Source: Aestuariimicrobium sp. p3-SID1156 (GTDB lineage: Bacteria > Actinomycetota > Actinomycetes > Propionibacteriales > Propionibacteriaceae). From it: a stretch of DNA of 64,000 bases. The notes below the pieces were generated by a model that worked only from the letters and a program-made list of their open reading frames with translations, was not told the DNA's origin and made no database searches. The stretch spans positions 191,744 through 255,743 of the forward strand of contig NZ_JALXXB010000003.1 in assembly GCF_025144225.1 (NCBI RefSeq), in the 5' to 3' direction. A program made the translations under genes and the position numbers. Positions 45,119-55,790 of this stretch are shown piece by piece; positions within the stretch are counted from its first letter, which is position 1, and each line of letters starts with the position of its first letter.

Positions 45119-46161
45119 ACCAGGGTCTCGTCCGCGGCGATCGAGGGGGTGGCATTGCCCTTCGGGTAGGCGTCGGCCGGGGGCACCACGAGCAGGATGC
45201 GCGAACCGGCGGGCTGGTTGACCAGACCCTTCTGCCAGCCGGGGATCAGGCTGCTCAGGAGTCCGGACTCGGGACCGGTCTCGTAGTTGGAGGCCACGAC
45301 CTTGCCGGTCTTCCAGCTGACGGCGGTGTAGTTGACCACGATGCCGTCGGTCTTCTTCACCGCGGGGCCGGTGCCCTTGATCAGCGGCTGGATGACCAGG
45401 GAGGTCGGCTTGGTGGCGCTGCCGATGGTGATGGTCGGCTCCTTGCCCTTGCCGTTGTCCTTGACGGTGGGCAGGCCGGCCTTCGGGGTCACTGGGGTAC
45501 CGACCGGGCCGTCCAGCTGGGCGGAGACGATGTCGACCACGAAGATCAGCGAGTCGGTGCCCAGGATGCCGGCCTGTGGGTTGCCCTGGGCGTAGCCGTC
45601 CTTGGGCGACATCATGATCAGCACGCGGGAGCCGATCTGCTGACCCTGCAGACCGGTGCGGAAACCGGCGATGACCTGGTCGAGCGGGAAGGAGACCGGG
45701 GTGCCCTTGCCGCCCTTGAAGGAGGTGTCGAACTGCTTGCCGGTACGAGCGTTGAAGCCGGAGTAGTTGACCTGGACAGTCCCCTTGGTGACCTTGCCGC
45801 CCTTGCCGGGGCTGAGCACCTTGGTGGTGGTCTTGGCGATGGTCAGCGGCCACTTGGCGGTGACCTTCGGGGGCTGGCCATAGGCACCGGTCGCGGTGAT
45901 GGCGTCCAGGTTGGTGATGGTGCTGGGTGCCGCCGCGGAGGCCGAGGCCGAGCTCGATCCTGATGCCGACCCGCTCGGGAGGGCGCTGGCGGTGTTCTCG
46001 ATGCTGGGGAGCTGGGTTCCCGAGGCGGTGGCCGTCGGGGTGTCCTCCGTGCCGGGCTTGTCGCCATTGCAGGCGCTCAGGGCCAGGCCGGCCACCACCA
46101 GGGAGGCAACGACACCGGTACGGAGGGTGTGGCTCTTCAGGTCACGAGAAATCTTGGGCAC
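45079..46161 (-). CDS. FKBP-type peptidyl-prolyl isomerase lipoprotein, two FKBP domains
   Basis: A 360-residue secreted lipoprotein. The signal peptide ends in LALSAC, with the lipid-anchored cysteine near residue 31, followed by a Ser/Ala-rich linker (residues 50-80). Two FKBP-like domains follow: the first with VNYSGFNARTGKQFDTSF and GSRVLIMMSPKDGYAQGN, the second with VNYTAVSWKTGKVVASNY and GSRILLVVPPADAYPKGN. Such foldases assist exported proteins. FKBP genes next to pafA are common in actinobacteria. Start GTG 46161 is 6 bases after a TAATCT hexamer. Its last 40 bases overlap gluQRS on the other strand. Confidence 0.92.
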   Translation of the reverse strand: MPKISRDLKSHTLRTGVVASLVVAGLALSACNGDKPGTEDTPTATASGTQLPSIENTASALPSGSASGSSSASASAAAPSTITNLDAITATGAYGQPPKVTAKWPLTIAKTTTKVLSPGKGGKVTKGTVQVNYSGFNARTGKQFDTSFKGGKGTPVSFPLDQVIAGFRTGLQGQQIGSRVLIMMSPKDGYAQGNPQAGILGTDSLIFVVDIVSAQLDGPVGTPVTPKAGLPTVKDNGKGKEPTITIGSATKPTSLVIQPLIKGTGPAVKKTDGIVVNYTAVSWKTGKVVASNYETGPESGLLSSLIPGWQKGLVNQPAGSRILLVVPPADAYPKGNATPSIAADETLVYVVDILFTSPAS

Positions 46162-46173
46162 CGCTGCAGATTA
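46162..46173 (-). promoter_or_regulatory. -10 element of the FKBP gene
   Basis: TAATCT (complement of 46168-46173), 6 bases before GTG 46161, no Shine-Dalgarno sequence. Confidence 0.48.
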
Positions 46174-46225
46174 CCCGACGCGGGTCCATGCGCCGAACCG
46201 GCTGTGGATGGCGGCGCCAGATCGT

Positions 46226-47692
46226 TCAGATGGGGCGGTCCTCGAGGATGAAGCTGTCCGAACGCCTCCGGCGTGGCTCGCCCTCCATCCGGGCCAGGAG
46301 TTCCTCCACCTCTGGATTCTCGTGTTCCAGGGGGTCGGGCATCACGACGGTCCCCTGCGGCAGGTCCCGGCAGGTGAAGGTCATCCAGTCGCAGGTGAAG
46401 TCACGCCCCTGGGCCCGCGCCGTCTGGACCAGCCGCCCGCGAAGCCAGGCCCGGGTCGTCGGCACGGGATGGGTCTTGGCACGGCGCACCTCGTCCTCGT
46501 CCGCGAGTCTGTCGCAATGCCCGGACACCTCCGCGTGCGCGAACAACCCGCGCGCCCGGGCATCGGTACCGCGGTGGATGTCGTGGTAGGCCAGGTCGAG
46601 CTCGGCCAACACCGCCGACTGGGAAGTGAGGTGGTGCCGGCGTGCGTACTCCAGCATGATGCGTTCCTTGATCGCCCAGTCGACCAGCCGCTCGATCCTG
46701 GCATGCTGCCGATCAGCCACGGCGCCCAGCACCAGCTGCCACAGCGACAGGGCATGCACCAGGTCCTTGTCATCGGCATAGGGCTCGACGACGGTCCGGA
46801 TGCGGTCAAGGATGTCCAGGGGCGTGACGATCCGACCCGAGACCAGCTCCAGGCGTCCCCTGCCATCGCGATGGCGTGCGACCTCCCGAATCGCCGCCGA
46901 CGGGTTGCCCAGCTCCAGGTCAGCGAAGTCGTGCCCGTCCTCGATCGCGCGCAACACCAGTTCGGTGGCGCCGAGCCGCAGCAACAGGGTGTGCTGGGCG
47001 AGGTTGGAGTCCCCCACCATGACGTGGAGGCGACGGAACTTCGTGGGATCGGCGTGTGGTTCGTCGCGCGAGTTGATCAGCGGTCGCGATCGCGTCGTGG
47101 TGTTCGAGACCGGGTCCCACATGTGCGCAGCGCGCTGGGAGAGCCACAACTTGCCGCGTCCGTCCTCACCAGTCACCCACTTGCCGGCCCCGCAGAGCAA
47201 CTGCCGGGCGACCAGGAAGGGGGTCAGCGCCGCGACCCAGTGCTTGAGCGGCAGCTCGCGGGTGACCTGGTAGTTCTCGTGGCTGCCATAGGAATTGCCG
47301 TGGCTGTCGGTGTTGTTCTTGTACAACTGGACGCGCGCCACCAGACCGTCCTCGCCCATCAGTGCCGTGGCGCGGGTGGCGAGGTCGTCCATGATCCTGT
47401 CCCCGGCACGGTCGTGGACGATCAGGTCGTGGATGCGATCACATTCGGGCGTGGCGTACTCGGGATGCGAACCGACATCCAGGTAAAGCCGGCCACCATT
47501 GCGAAGGTAGGCATTGGTGGACGCCTGCTTCATGGTGACCGGCCGGAACATCTGCTGGGCGGCCTCGTCGGCCCCGAGTGGACGCCAGACGTCCTCACTG
47601 ATGCCGGGAGCGATGTCATGGCTGGTGAGCACCTGGATGCCCAGGCCGTACTCGGTTTCCAGCCCCTTGATCCGTTGCTTCATGACCGACAC
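46226..47692 (-). CDS. pafA: Pup--protein ligase PafA
   Basis: A 488-residue glutamine-synthetase-like ligase that joins the prokaryotic ubiquitin-like protein Pup to lysines of target proteins. Family features: MKQRIKGLETEYGLGIQV at the N-terminus, YLDVGSHPEYATPECD, NNTDSHGNSYGSHENYQV and RLHVMVGDSN. GTG 47692 is chosen because TAGGGT ends 7 bases upstream; ATG 47683 is nine bases later. No pup, dop or prcBA is next to it, unlike the mycobacterial locus. It lies 64 bases before the FKBP gene on the same strand. Confidence 0.95.
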   Translation of the reverse strand: MSVMKQRIKGLETEYGLGIQVLTSHDIAPGISEDVWRPLGADEAAQQMFRPVTMKQASTNAYLRNGGRLYLDVGSHPEYATPECDRIHDLIVHDRAGDRIMDDLATRATALMGEDGLVARVQLYKNNTDSHGNSYGSHENYQVTRELPLKHWVAALTPFLVARQLLCGAGKWVTGEDGRGKLWLSQRAAHMWDPVSNTTTRSRPLINSRDEPHADPTKFRRLHVMVGDSNLAQHTLLLRLGATELVLRAIEDGHDFADLELGNPSAAIREVARHRDGRGRLELVSGRIVTPLDILDRIRTVVEPYADDKDLVHALSLWQLVLGAVADRQHARIERLVDWAIKERIMLEYARRHHLTSQSAVLAELDLAYHDIHRGTDARARGLFAHAEVSGHCDRLADEDEVRRAKTHPVPTTRAWLRGRLVQTARAQGRDFTCDWMTFTCRDLPQGTVVMPDPLEHENPEVEELLARMEGEPRRRRSDSFILEDRPI

Positions 47693-47705
47693 ACGGCCCA
47701 CCCTA
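47693..47705 (-). promoter_or_regulatory. -10 element of pafA
   Basis: TAGGGT (complement of 47700-47705) and 7 bases to GTG 47692, without a Shine-Dalgarno sequence. It lies in the 33-base gap after rluB. Confidence 0.45.
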
Positions 47706-47725
47706 GCTCTTGGGGCTGGAGGCCC

Positions 47726-48502
47726 TCACATGCCCACCAGGTCCATCAGCTCGCCGATCTCCTCACGCGTGAGGTGGCGCGACTCCCCCACGCGCAGGTT
47801 TCCCAGCCGCACCGGGCCGATGGAGATGCGGGAGAGGCGACGGACCGGGTGGCCCACGGCGTCCATCATGCGGCGGACGATGCGGTTGCGGCCCTCGTGC
47901 AGGGTGATGCGGATCAGCGACTTGGTCTCGGTGGCGTCGATGAGCTTGACCCGGTCGGGCTTGACCGGGCCGTCCTCGAGCCGCAGGCCCTTCTCGATGC
48001 GCTCGACCACCTTCATGTCGAGCTTGCCCTCGACCTCGGCCAGGTAGGTCTTGGAGACCTCGTAGCTGGGGTGGGCCAGTCGGTGGGCGAACTCACCGTC
48101 ATTGGTGAGCAGGATCAGGCCCTCGGTGTCGGTGTCCAGGCGGCCGACGTGGAAGAGGCGCTCCTTCTGCCGATCCATGTAGTCCTTGAGGGTGAGGCGG
48201 CCCTCGGGGTCCTCCAGGGTGGACACGACCCCGCGCGGCTTGTTCAGGACGAAGTAGAGGTGGTGGCGGGCCGGTGGGATGCGGGAGCCGTCGACGCGGA
48301 TGACATCGCGGGCCGGGTCCACGCGCACGCCCTGTTCCATGATCACCTGGCCGTTGACCTCGACTCGGCCCTCCTCAATCATCACCTCGCAGGCGCGCCG
48401 TGAGGCCACACCGGCCTGGGCCAGCGCCTTCTGCAGGCGGATGCCCTCGTTCTGCTCCTGGGGCTGGTTCGTGCCAGAGGGCTCGCGGTCGTGCTCACTC
48501 AT
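47726..48502 (-). CDS. rluB: Pseudouridine synthase, RsuA/RluB family
   Basis: A 258-residue 23S rRNA pseudouridine synthase. An N-terminal S4 domain (IRLQKALAQAGVASRRACEVMIEEGRVEVNG) is followed by the catalytic domain with LYFVLNKPRGVVSTLEDPEGR and the catalytic aspartate in HVGRLDTDTEGLILLTNDG; RMMDAVGHPVRRLSRISIGP closes it. ATG 48502 overlaps the scpB end by 8 bases. In most actinobacteria cmk and der follow; here the order breaks and pafA comes next. Confidence 0.94.
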   Translation of the reverse strand: MSEHDREPSGTNQPQEQNEGIRLQKALAQAGVASRRACEVMIEEGRVEVNGQVIMEQGVRVDPARDVIRVDGSRIPPARHHLYFVLNKPRGVVSTLEDPEGRLTLKDYMDRQKERLFHVGRLDTDTEGLILLTNDGEFAHRLAHPSYEVSKTYLAEVEGKLDMKVVERIEKGLRLEDGPVKPDRVKLIDATETKSLIRITLHEGRNRIVRRMMDAVGHPVRRLSRISIGPVRLGNLRVGESRHLTREEIGELMDLVGM

Positions 48503-49130
48503 CGGTCTCGTCCTCACTCGTCGTCGGTCCGGTCGGCCCTGCCTGCGGCCCTGCAGCCGGATCGACCTCCACAATACGGGCCAGTTCGGATTCCAGGTCC
48601 GTCGCATCGGGCAGGTGCGGGGCCAGCGGCGGCAGCTCGTCCACCGATTCCATGCCCATCCGCTCCAGGAAATGGTCGGTGGTGCGGAACAGGGCCGGTC
48701 CGTGGTGATCGGGCTCCTGCTCGGCCTCTTCGACCAGCCCGCGGGAGAGCAGCGTGCGCACGACCCCGTCCACGTTGACCCCGCGTACGGCCGATACCCG
48801 GGAGCGCGAGATCGGCTGCAGGTAGGCGATCACGGCCAGGGTTTCCAGCGCGGGCTGGGAGAGCTTGGACTGCTGCCCCTCCAGCACCCAGCGCGAGATC
48901 AGCTCACCATGTTCGGGCCTGGTCCACAGCCGCCAGCCGCCACCCACATTCCGCAACTCGAAACCGCGCCCGGACTCGTCGTAGAAATCCTTGAGGTCCA
49001 GGCAGGCCTCGGTCACCTGTTCAAGGGGGACGCCGAGGGCTTCGGCGAGGGTCATGGCATCCACGGGTTCGGTGGCCATCAACAACAGGGCTTCCAGCGC
49101 GGGTGCGATCTCTGCGGGGCTGGTATTCAT
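48495..49130 (-). CDS. scpB: Segregation and condensation protein B
   Basis: A 211-residue kleisin-partner protein with two winged helices (MATEPVDAMTLAEALGVPLEQV and LETLAVIAYLQPISRSRVSAVRGVNVDGVVRTLLSRGLVEE), the family hallmark. The C-terminus is acidic. It works with ScpA and SMC in chromosome organisation; smc itself is not in the window. The stop of scpA overlaps its start by 4 bases. Confidence 0.95.
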   Translation of the reverse strand: MNTSPAEIAPALEALLLMATEPVDAMTLAEALGVPLEQVTEACLDLKDFYDESGRGFELRNVGGGWRLWTRPEHGELISRWVLEGQQSKLSQPALETLAVIAYLQPISRSRVSAVRGVNVDGVVRTLLSRGLVEEAEQEPDHHGPALFRTTDHFLERMGMESVDELPPLAPHLPDATDLESELARIVEVDPAAGPQAGPTGPTTSEDETDE

Positions 49131-49948
49131 GGGGCCTCCTCACCGGCCGGCTGGTCGAATTCGTCGGAGATCTCGTGGTCCGTGTCCTGGTCCCCGGTCC
49201 AGCGGATGGTCAGCTCACCCAGCGGCGAGAGTTGCTCGAAACTCACTGCAGCGTCCCGGAACAATTCGAGCAGGGACAGGAAACGTGCCACCGTGGTGAG
49301 CCGGTCCGCGTCCGCACACAGGTCGCGGAAACTCATCGTGCCGTGTTGCTGGAGCCGGGCCACCACGATGCGGGCCTGTTCCTGCACATTGACCTTCGCA
49401 CCGTGGAGGTGGGCCAGACCCACCTCGGCCACCTGCTCGGGCTGCAGCAGTTTCGCGAGCAGCTTCGCAAGCCGGTCGGCGGGCGGCAACGTGACCGGCG
49501 GCACCAGGGCCGCGAACTGGGCCTCAAGACCACCGGGCCGGGCAAAGCGTGAGGCCTCCTCCCCCAGTCGGGCGGCGAAGATGGTGGAGACCTCCTTGAA
49601 GGCGCGGTACTGCAGCAGCCGGGCGAAGAGCAGATCGCGGGCCTCCAGCAGGGCCAGGTCCTCCAGGTCCTCCACCTCTCCGGAGGGAAGCAGCCGGGCG
49701 GTTTTCAAGTCCAGCAGGGTCGCTGCCACCAGCAGGAAGGAGGAGGTCTGGTCCAGGTCCCAGGCCTTCGAGCCGACCTTGATCCAGGAGATGAACTCGT
49801 CAGTGACCCGACTGAGGGCTACCTCGGTGACGTCGAGCTTGTGCTTGCTGATCAGCTGCAGGAGCAGGTCGAAGGGGCCCTCGAAGTTGTCCAGCTTGAG
49901 CACGAAGCCGCTCGGGGCGTCCTCGCTGCCCTCCAGGCGTGTGGTCAC
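49127..49948 (-). CDS. scpA: Segregation and condensation protein A
   Basis: A 273-residue kleisin. The N-terminal SMC-binding motif VLKLDNFEGPFDLLLQLISKHKLDVTEVALS is clear and the C-terminal winged helix SFRDLCADADRLTTVARFLSLLELFRDAAVSFEQ binds the other SMC head. The start GTG 49948 overlaps the stop of the preceding small gene (GTGA). It forms a coupled chain with parA, the small helical protein, scpB and rluB. Confidence 0.95.
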   Translation of the reverse strand: MTTRLEGSEDAPSGFVLKLDNFEGPFDLLLQLISKHKLDVTEVALSRVTDEFISWIKVGSKAWDLDQTSSFLLVAATLLDLKTARLLPSGEVEDLEDLALLEARDLLFARLLQYRAFKEVSTIFAARLGEEASRFARPGGLEAQFAALVPPVTLPPADRLAKLLAKLLQPEQVAEVGLAHLHGAKVNVQEQARIVVARLQQHGTMSFRDLCADADRLTTVARFLSLLELFRDAAVSFEQLSPLGELTIRWTGDQDTDHEISDEFDQPAGEEAP

Positions 49949-50283
49949 CGGGTCTCTCGCAGGCGGGTGACCAGGTCGGAGTCCTCACCGCGCTCGGCGA
50001 GGTCGGCGAGGGCCCGGGCCACGGCGGCACGGACGATGCGTCCCCGGTCGACCGCAAGACGGTGCTCGGCGCGCAATTGCAGCCGGGCCTGTTCCAGGGC
50101 CACCAGCTCAGCCGAGGAACAGTAGACGGTGATCTTCTCCTCGTGCCGGACGCGTCCGGTCGGCTCCGCCTCGGTCTTCCGCTCGGCACCGCCGTCGTCG
50201 ATCCGGGCCCTGCTGGGGGTCGTTTGGGGCTCGGTGCGTCGGAAGAGTTCGGAGGCCCCGGGCAGGTTCACCCGGCGTGGCAT
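49945..50283 (-). CDS. Small helical protein between parA and scpA
   Basis: A 112-residue protein conserved in position in actinobacteria but without a functional name that I can give. The C-terminal half resembles a ribbon-helix-helix DNA-binding fold: a strand ITVYCSSAELVALEQARLQLR followed by RLAVDRGRIVRAAVARALADLAE. The N-terminal half is charged and probably disordered. Its start overlaps parA by 16 bases and its end overlaps scpA by 4, so it is tightly coupled to both and may act as a DNA-binding partner of the ParA-like ATPase, a role otherwise played by ParB. Confidence 0.75.
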   Translation of the reverse strand: MPRRVNLPGASELFRRTEPQTTPSRARIDDGGAERKTEAEPTGRVRHEEKITVYCSSAELVALEQARLQLRAEHRLAVDRGRIVRAAVARALADLAERGEDSDLVTRLRETR

Positions 50284-51272
50284 CGGGCGAGCACCTCCCG
50301 GGCGAGCATGCGATAGGCCTCGGCTCCGGCGGAGTTGCTGGCATAGCTGGTGATCGGCTCCCCGGCGACCGTGGTCTCGGGGAACTTGATGGTACGCCGG
50401 ATGACGGTGTGGAAGACCTTGTCACCAAAGGCATCGACCACGCGCTCGAGCACCTCGCGGGAATGCAGGGTGCGGGCGTCATACATGGTGCCGACGATGC
50501 CCAGCAGGTCCAGGTCGGGGTTCAGTCGGTCGGACACCTTGTCGATGGTGTCAGTCAACAGCGCCACCCCGCGCAGGGCGAAGAATTCGCACTCCAGCGG
50601 GATGATGACCTTGTCCGAGGCGGTCAGTGCATTGACCGTGAGCAGGCCGAGCGAGGGGGCGCAGTCGATCAGGATGAAGTCGTACTGGTCCTCCACCTTG
50701 TCCAGGACGCGCAGGAGGGTCTGCTCGCGGGCGACCTCGCTGACCAGCTGGACCTCGGCGGCCGACAGGTCGATGTTGGCCGGGAGCAGGTCCATCCCCT
50801 CAATGACGGTCTCCTGGATGACCTCCTCGGGGGTGTGGCGACGGCTGAGCAGCAGGTCGTAGATCGAGCGCTCAAGGGTGTGGGGGTTGACGCCCAGGCC
50901 CACCGACAGCGAGCCCTGGGGGTCGAAGTCGACCAGCAGCACCTTGCGACCGAGCTCCACCAGGGACGCCCCCAGGTTGATCGTCGTGGTGGTCTTGCCC
51001 ACGCCGCCCTTCTGGTTGGTCATGGCGATCGTGATGGCCTTCTTCGGCCCCTCGCCGACGGGCGGGACCTCGGGAAGCACGGGCCAGGGACGTCCGGTGG
51101 GGCCGACGTCGGAGGTCTCGGGGTCGACGCGCGTCACCGGCAACCGCAGCTCGGGGGTCTCGGACGCCTCCACGTCGAAGAGCGCGTCGACGCCCTCGCC
51201 CTGCCCCGCGGTGTGCAGTTCGTTCTCGTCCAGCCCGTACTCGTCGGCCACGTGAATCCCTTCCGAAGTCAT
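50268..51272 (-). CDS. parA: ParA/Soj-family ATPase
   Basis: A 334-residue Walker-type ATPase. The deviant Walker A is ITIAMTNQKGGVGKTTTTINLG (residues about 80-101), Walker B region is FILIDCAPSLGLLTVNALTAS and VLLVDFDPQGSLSVGLG also belongs to the fold. The first ~70 residues are an acidic extension. There is no parB beside it, which distinguishes it from the origin-linked parAB; such second ParA proteins next to scpAB are common in actinobacteria. ATG 51272 lacks a good Shine-Dalgarno sequence; GTG 51251, with GAAGGG 8 bases upstream, is an alternative start. Confidence 0.92.
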   Translation of the reverse strand: MTSEGIHVADEYGLDENELHTAGQGEGVDALFDVEASETPELRLPVTRVDPETSDVGPTGRPWPVLPEVPPVGEGPKKAITIAMTNQKGGVGKTTTTINLGASLVELGRKVLLVDFDPQGSLSVGLGVNPHTLERSIYDLLLSRRHTPEEVIQETVIEGMDLLPANIDLSAAEVQLVSEVAREQTLLRVLDKVEDQYDFILIDCAPSLGLLTVNALTASDKVIIPLECEFFALRGVALLTDTIDKVSDRLNPDLDLLGIVGTMYDARTLHSREVLERVVDAFGDKVFHTVIRRTIKFPETTVAGEPITSYASNSAGAEAYRMLAREVLARCHAG

Positions 51273-51284
51273 TCTCCCCGAAGT

Positions 51285-52233
51285 CTAGCTGCGGGCGCGG
51301 GGGTGGGAGCTGCGGTAGACCTCGCGCAGGTGCTCCACGGTCACCATCGTGTAGATCTGGGTCGTGGTCACCGAGGAATGGCCGAGCAGCTCCTGCACCA
51401 CGCGAATATCGGCCCCACCGTCAAGCAAGTGGGTGGCGAAGGAGTGCCGCAGGCTGTGCGGGGAGACCTCGACCCCCAGTCGGGCCTTCTCGGCGGCGGT
51501 CTGGACGATCGCCCAGGCGCTCTGCCTGCTCAACCGGTTACCCCGCGTGTTGAGCAGCAGCGCGGGGCCCGGCTGCCGTGCCCGCGTGGCCCACCCGGGA
51601 CGCCCGCGGACCAACCACTGGTCGACCGCTGCCCGGGCGAAGGAGCCCAGCGGGACCACGCGTTCCTTGTTGCCCTTGCCGAGCAGTCGAATGGCGGCAT
51701 CCTCGTCGTCGAGGGCCCTGCTGACGTCGTCGACGTCCAGGCCGCAGACTTCGCTGATGCGGGCACCGGTCCCGTAGAGCAGTTCCAGCAGCACGGCATC
51801 GCGAAGACCGTCGACCGTCGTGGTGTCGGGCGTGGCCAGCAGGGCTGCCACTTGGTCCTGGGAGAGCGCCTTGGGCAGCCGCTTGCCCACGGCTGGCGGG
51901 GTCACCTCGACGGCGGGGTCGGCGGCGGTGATGCCCTCCCCCGCCACGAACTTGTGGAAGCCGCGCACCGCGACCACCGCTCGACCGACCGAGGATCGCG
52001 CCATCGGTGTGCCGGTCCCCGCGCCGGCGCTGAGCCATTGGCTGAACTCGTCCACGTCGGAGGGCGCCACTTCCCGCAGCGCGATGACCCCACGTTCAGT
52101 GAGGTGGCGCAGGTAGCGCTCCAGGTCGCGGCGGTAGGACTCCAGGGTGTTGGCCGAGAGCCCTCGTTCCACCGTCAGGTGGTCCAGGTAGTCCTGGAGG
52201 ACCGTCGCCAGCTCACGCGGGACGGGCGTGGGC

Positions 52234-52256
<23 letters not shown>
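51285..52256 (-). CDS. xerD: Tyrosine recombinase XerD
   Basis: A 323-residue tyrosine recombinase. The SAM-like core-binding domain (about 10-105, DYLDHLTVERGLSANTLESYRRDL) is followed by the catalytic domain with GTGARISEV (Arg), LLGKGNKERVVPLG (Lys), SPHSLRHSFATHLLDGGADI (His, Arg), LGHSSVTTTQIYT (His, Tyr). It resolves chromosome dimers at dif with XerC and FtsK. The position after pyrG and nudix matches other actinobacteria, so it is the housekeeping gene rather than an integrase. ATG 52256 lies inside the end of the nudix gene (23-base overlap). Confidence 0.94.
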
Positions 52257-54620
<2,364 letters not shown>

Positions 54621-54743
54621 TCATAGGGTGTCACGCCCGGATACGTGTCCCCGTGTGATCGCCCTCCCTCGCACCGCAAGTCACCACTGCGCGAATGTTC
54701 CACCCCGCTGGGCAGCTGGGGCGGTTCATGAGAGCATGCACTC

Positions 54744-55790
54744 ATGCGACTGCCCATTGAAGCGCCAGTGGCACCCATGTTGGCCCGTCTCGTCGACGAC
54801 ATCCCTTCACAGGACTCCATTCCCGGCGGCTACGTCTACGAGCCGAAGTGGGATGGTTTTCGGTGCGTGGTGCTGCGCGACGGCGACCAGCTGGAGCTGG
54901 CCAGCCGCATGAACCGTTCCCTGAACGCCTACTTCCCCGAGGTGGTCGAGTCCCTGTGCCAGACCCTGCCGGACCGTTGTGTCATCGACGGTGAAATCAT
55001 CATGCCCTTCGGCCCCGAGGGTTCCCAGCGCCTCGACTGGGACGCCCTCTGCGAGCGCATGCATCCCTCGCTGCGGCGGGTCGCTCGTCCCTCGGAGCAG
55101 CACCCGGCCCACTTGGTGGTGTTCGACGTGCTTGCCCTGGGTGATCGTGACCTCACCGACGAACCGCTACGGACGCGCCGGGCTGTGCTGGAGGACATCT
55201 TCCTCACCATCCCGGACAGCTCCGGCCTGCACGTCACGGCCCAGACCGCGGACGCCGAGAGGGCACGCGAGTGGTTCGACCAGTTCGAGGGCCACGGCCT
55301 GGACGGCATCATGGTCAAGGAGTGCGAGAGCAGCTACGAGTTCGGCCGGCGGAGTTGGCAGAAGGTCAAGCATAACCGCACCGCTGAGGTGGTCGTGCTG
55401 GGCTATCGGCGGACGCCCCGGCACCGCGGCGTGGGGCGTGTGCTGCTGGGCCTGTACGGGTCCGATGACGAGGCGCTCTACTACGTCGGGTCCGTCGAGC
55501 ACCTCACCGCGGGCCAGCGGGTGGACATGCTGCAGGAGTTCGCCGGCCTCGAGATCGCTGAATCCCGGGTGGACGTGATCGGGCTCTCGCCGATGAACTC
55601 AGTGACCCAGCCGACGATCTTCCTGCGCCCTGAGTTGGTGATGGAGGTCGAGTTCGACCAGTTGGAGGGACGCCAGTTCCGCCACCCCGCCAAGTTTCGT
55701 CGCTGGCGACCGGACCGTGATGCCCACTCCTGCCGAGTGGACCAGTTGGGCGTGGGTTCGGCCTACGACCTGGCGACAGTCCTCGACTGA
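54744..55790 (+). CDS. ligC: ATP-dependent DNA ligase, LigC type
   Basis: A 348-residue ATP-dependent DNA ligase. Motif I is EPKWDGFR with the adenylated lysine at K35; motif Ia/III equivalents are DGEIIMPFG and VFDVLALG; motif IV is LDGIMVKE; motif V is SWQKVKHNRTAEVVV, and an OB-fold domain follows. LigC acts in excision repair in mycobacteria. It lies between pyrG and recN, a place usually taken by other genes. The start ATG 54744 has no clear Shine-Dalgarno sequence; a GAGCAT element lies 6 bases upstream. Its last 28 bases overlap recN on the other strand. Confidence 0.9.
   Translation: MRLPIEAPVAPMLARLVDDIPSQDSIPGGYVYEPKWDGFRCVVLRDGDQLELASRMNRSLNAYFPEVVESLCQTLPDRCVIDGEIIMPFGPEGSQRLDWDALCERMHPSLRRVARPSEQHPAHLVVFDVLALGDRDLTDEPLRTRRAVLEDIFLTIPDSSGLHVTAQTADAERAREWFDQFEGHGLDGIMVKECESSYEFGRRSWQKVKHNRTAEVVVLGYRRTPRHRGVGRVLLGLYGSDDEALYYVGSVEHLTAGQRVDMLQEFAGLEIAESRVDVIGLSPMNSVTQPTIFLRPELVMEVEFDQLEGRQFRHPAKFRRWRPDRDAHSCRVDQLGVGSAYDLATVLD

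Noticed and set aside
50268..51272. Plasmid-type partition system
   Set aside because: There is no parB, no parS-like repeat and no replication gene; the gene belongs to the chromosomal parA-scpAB cluster.
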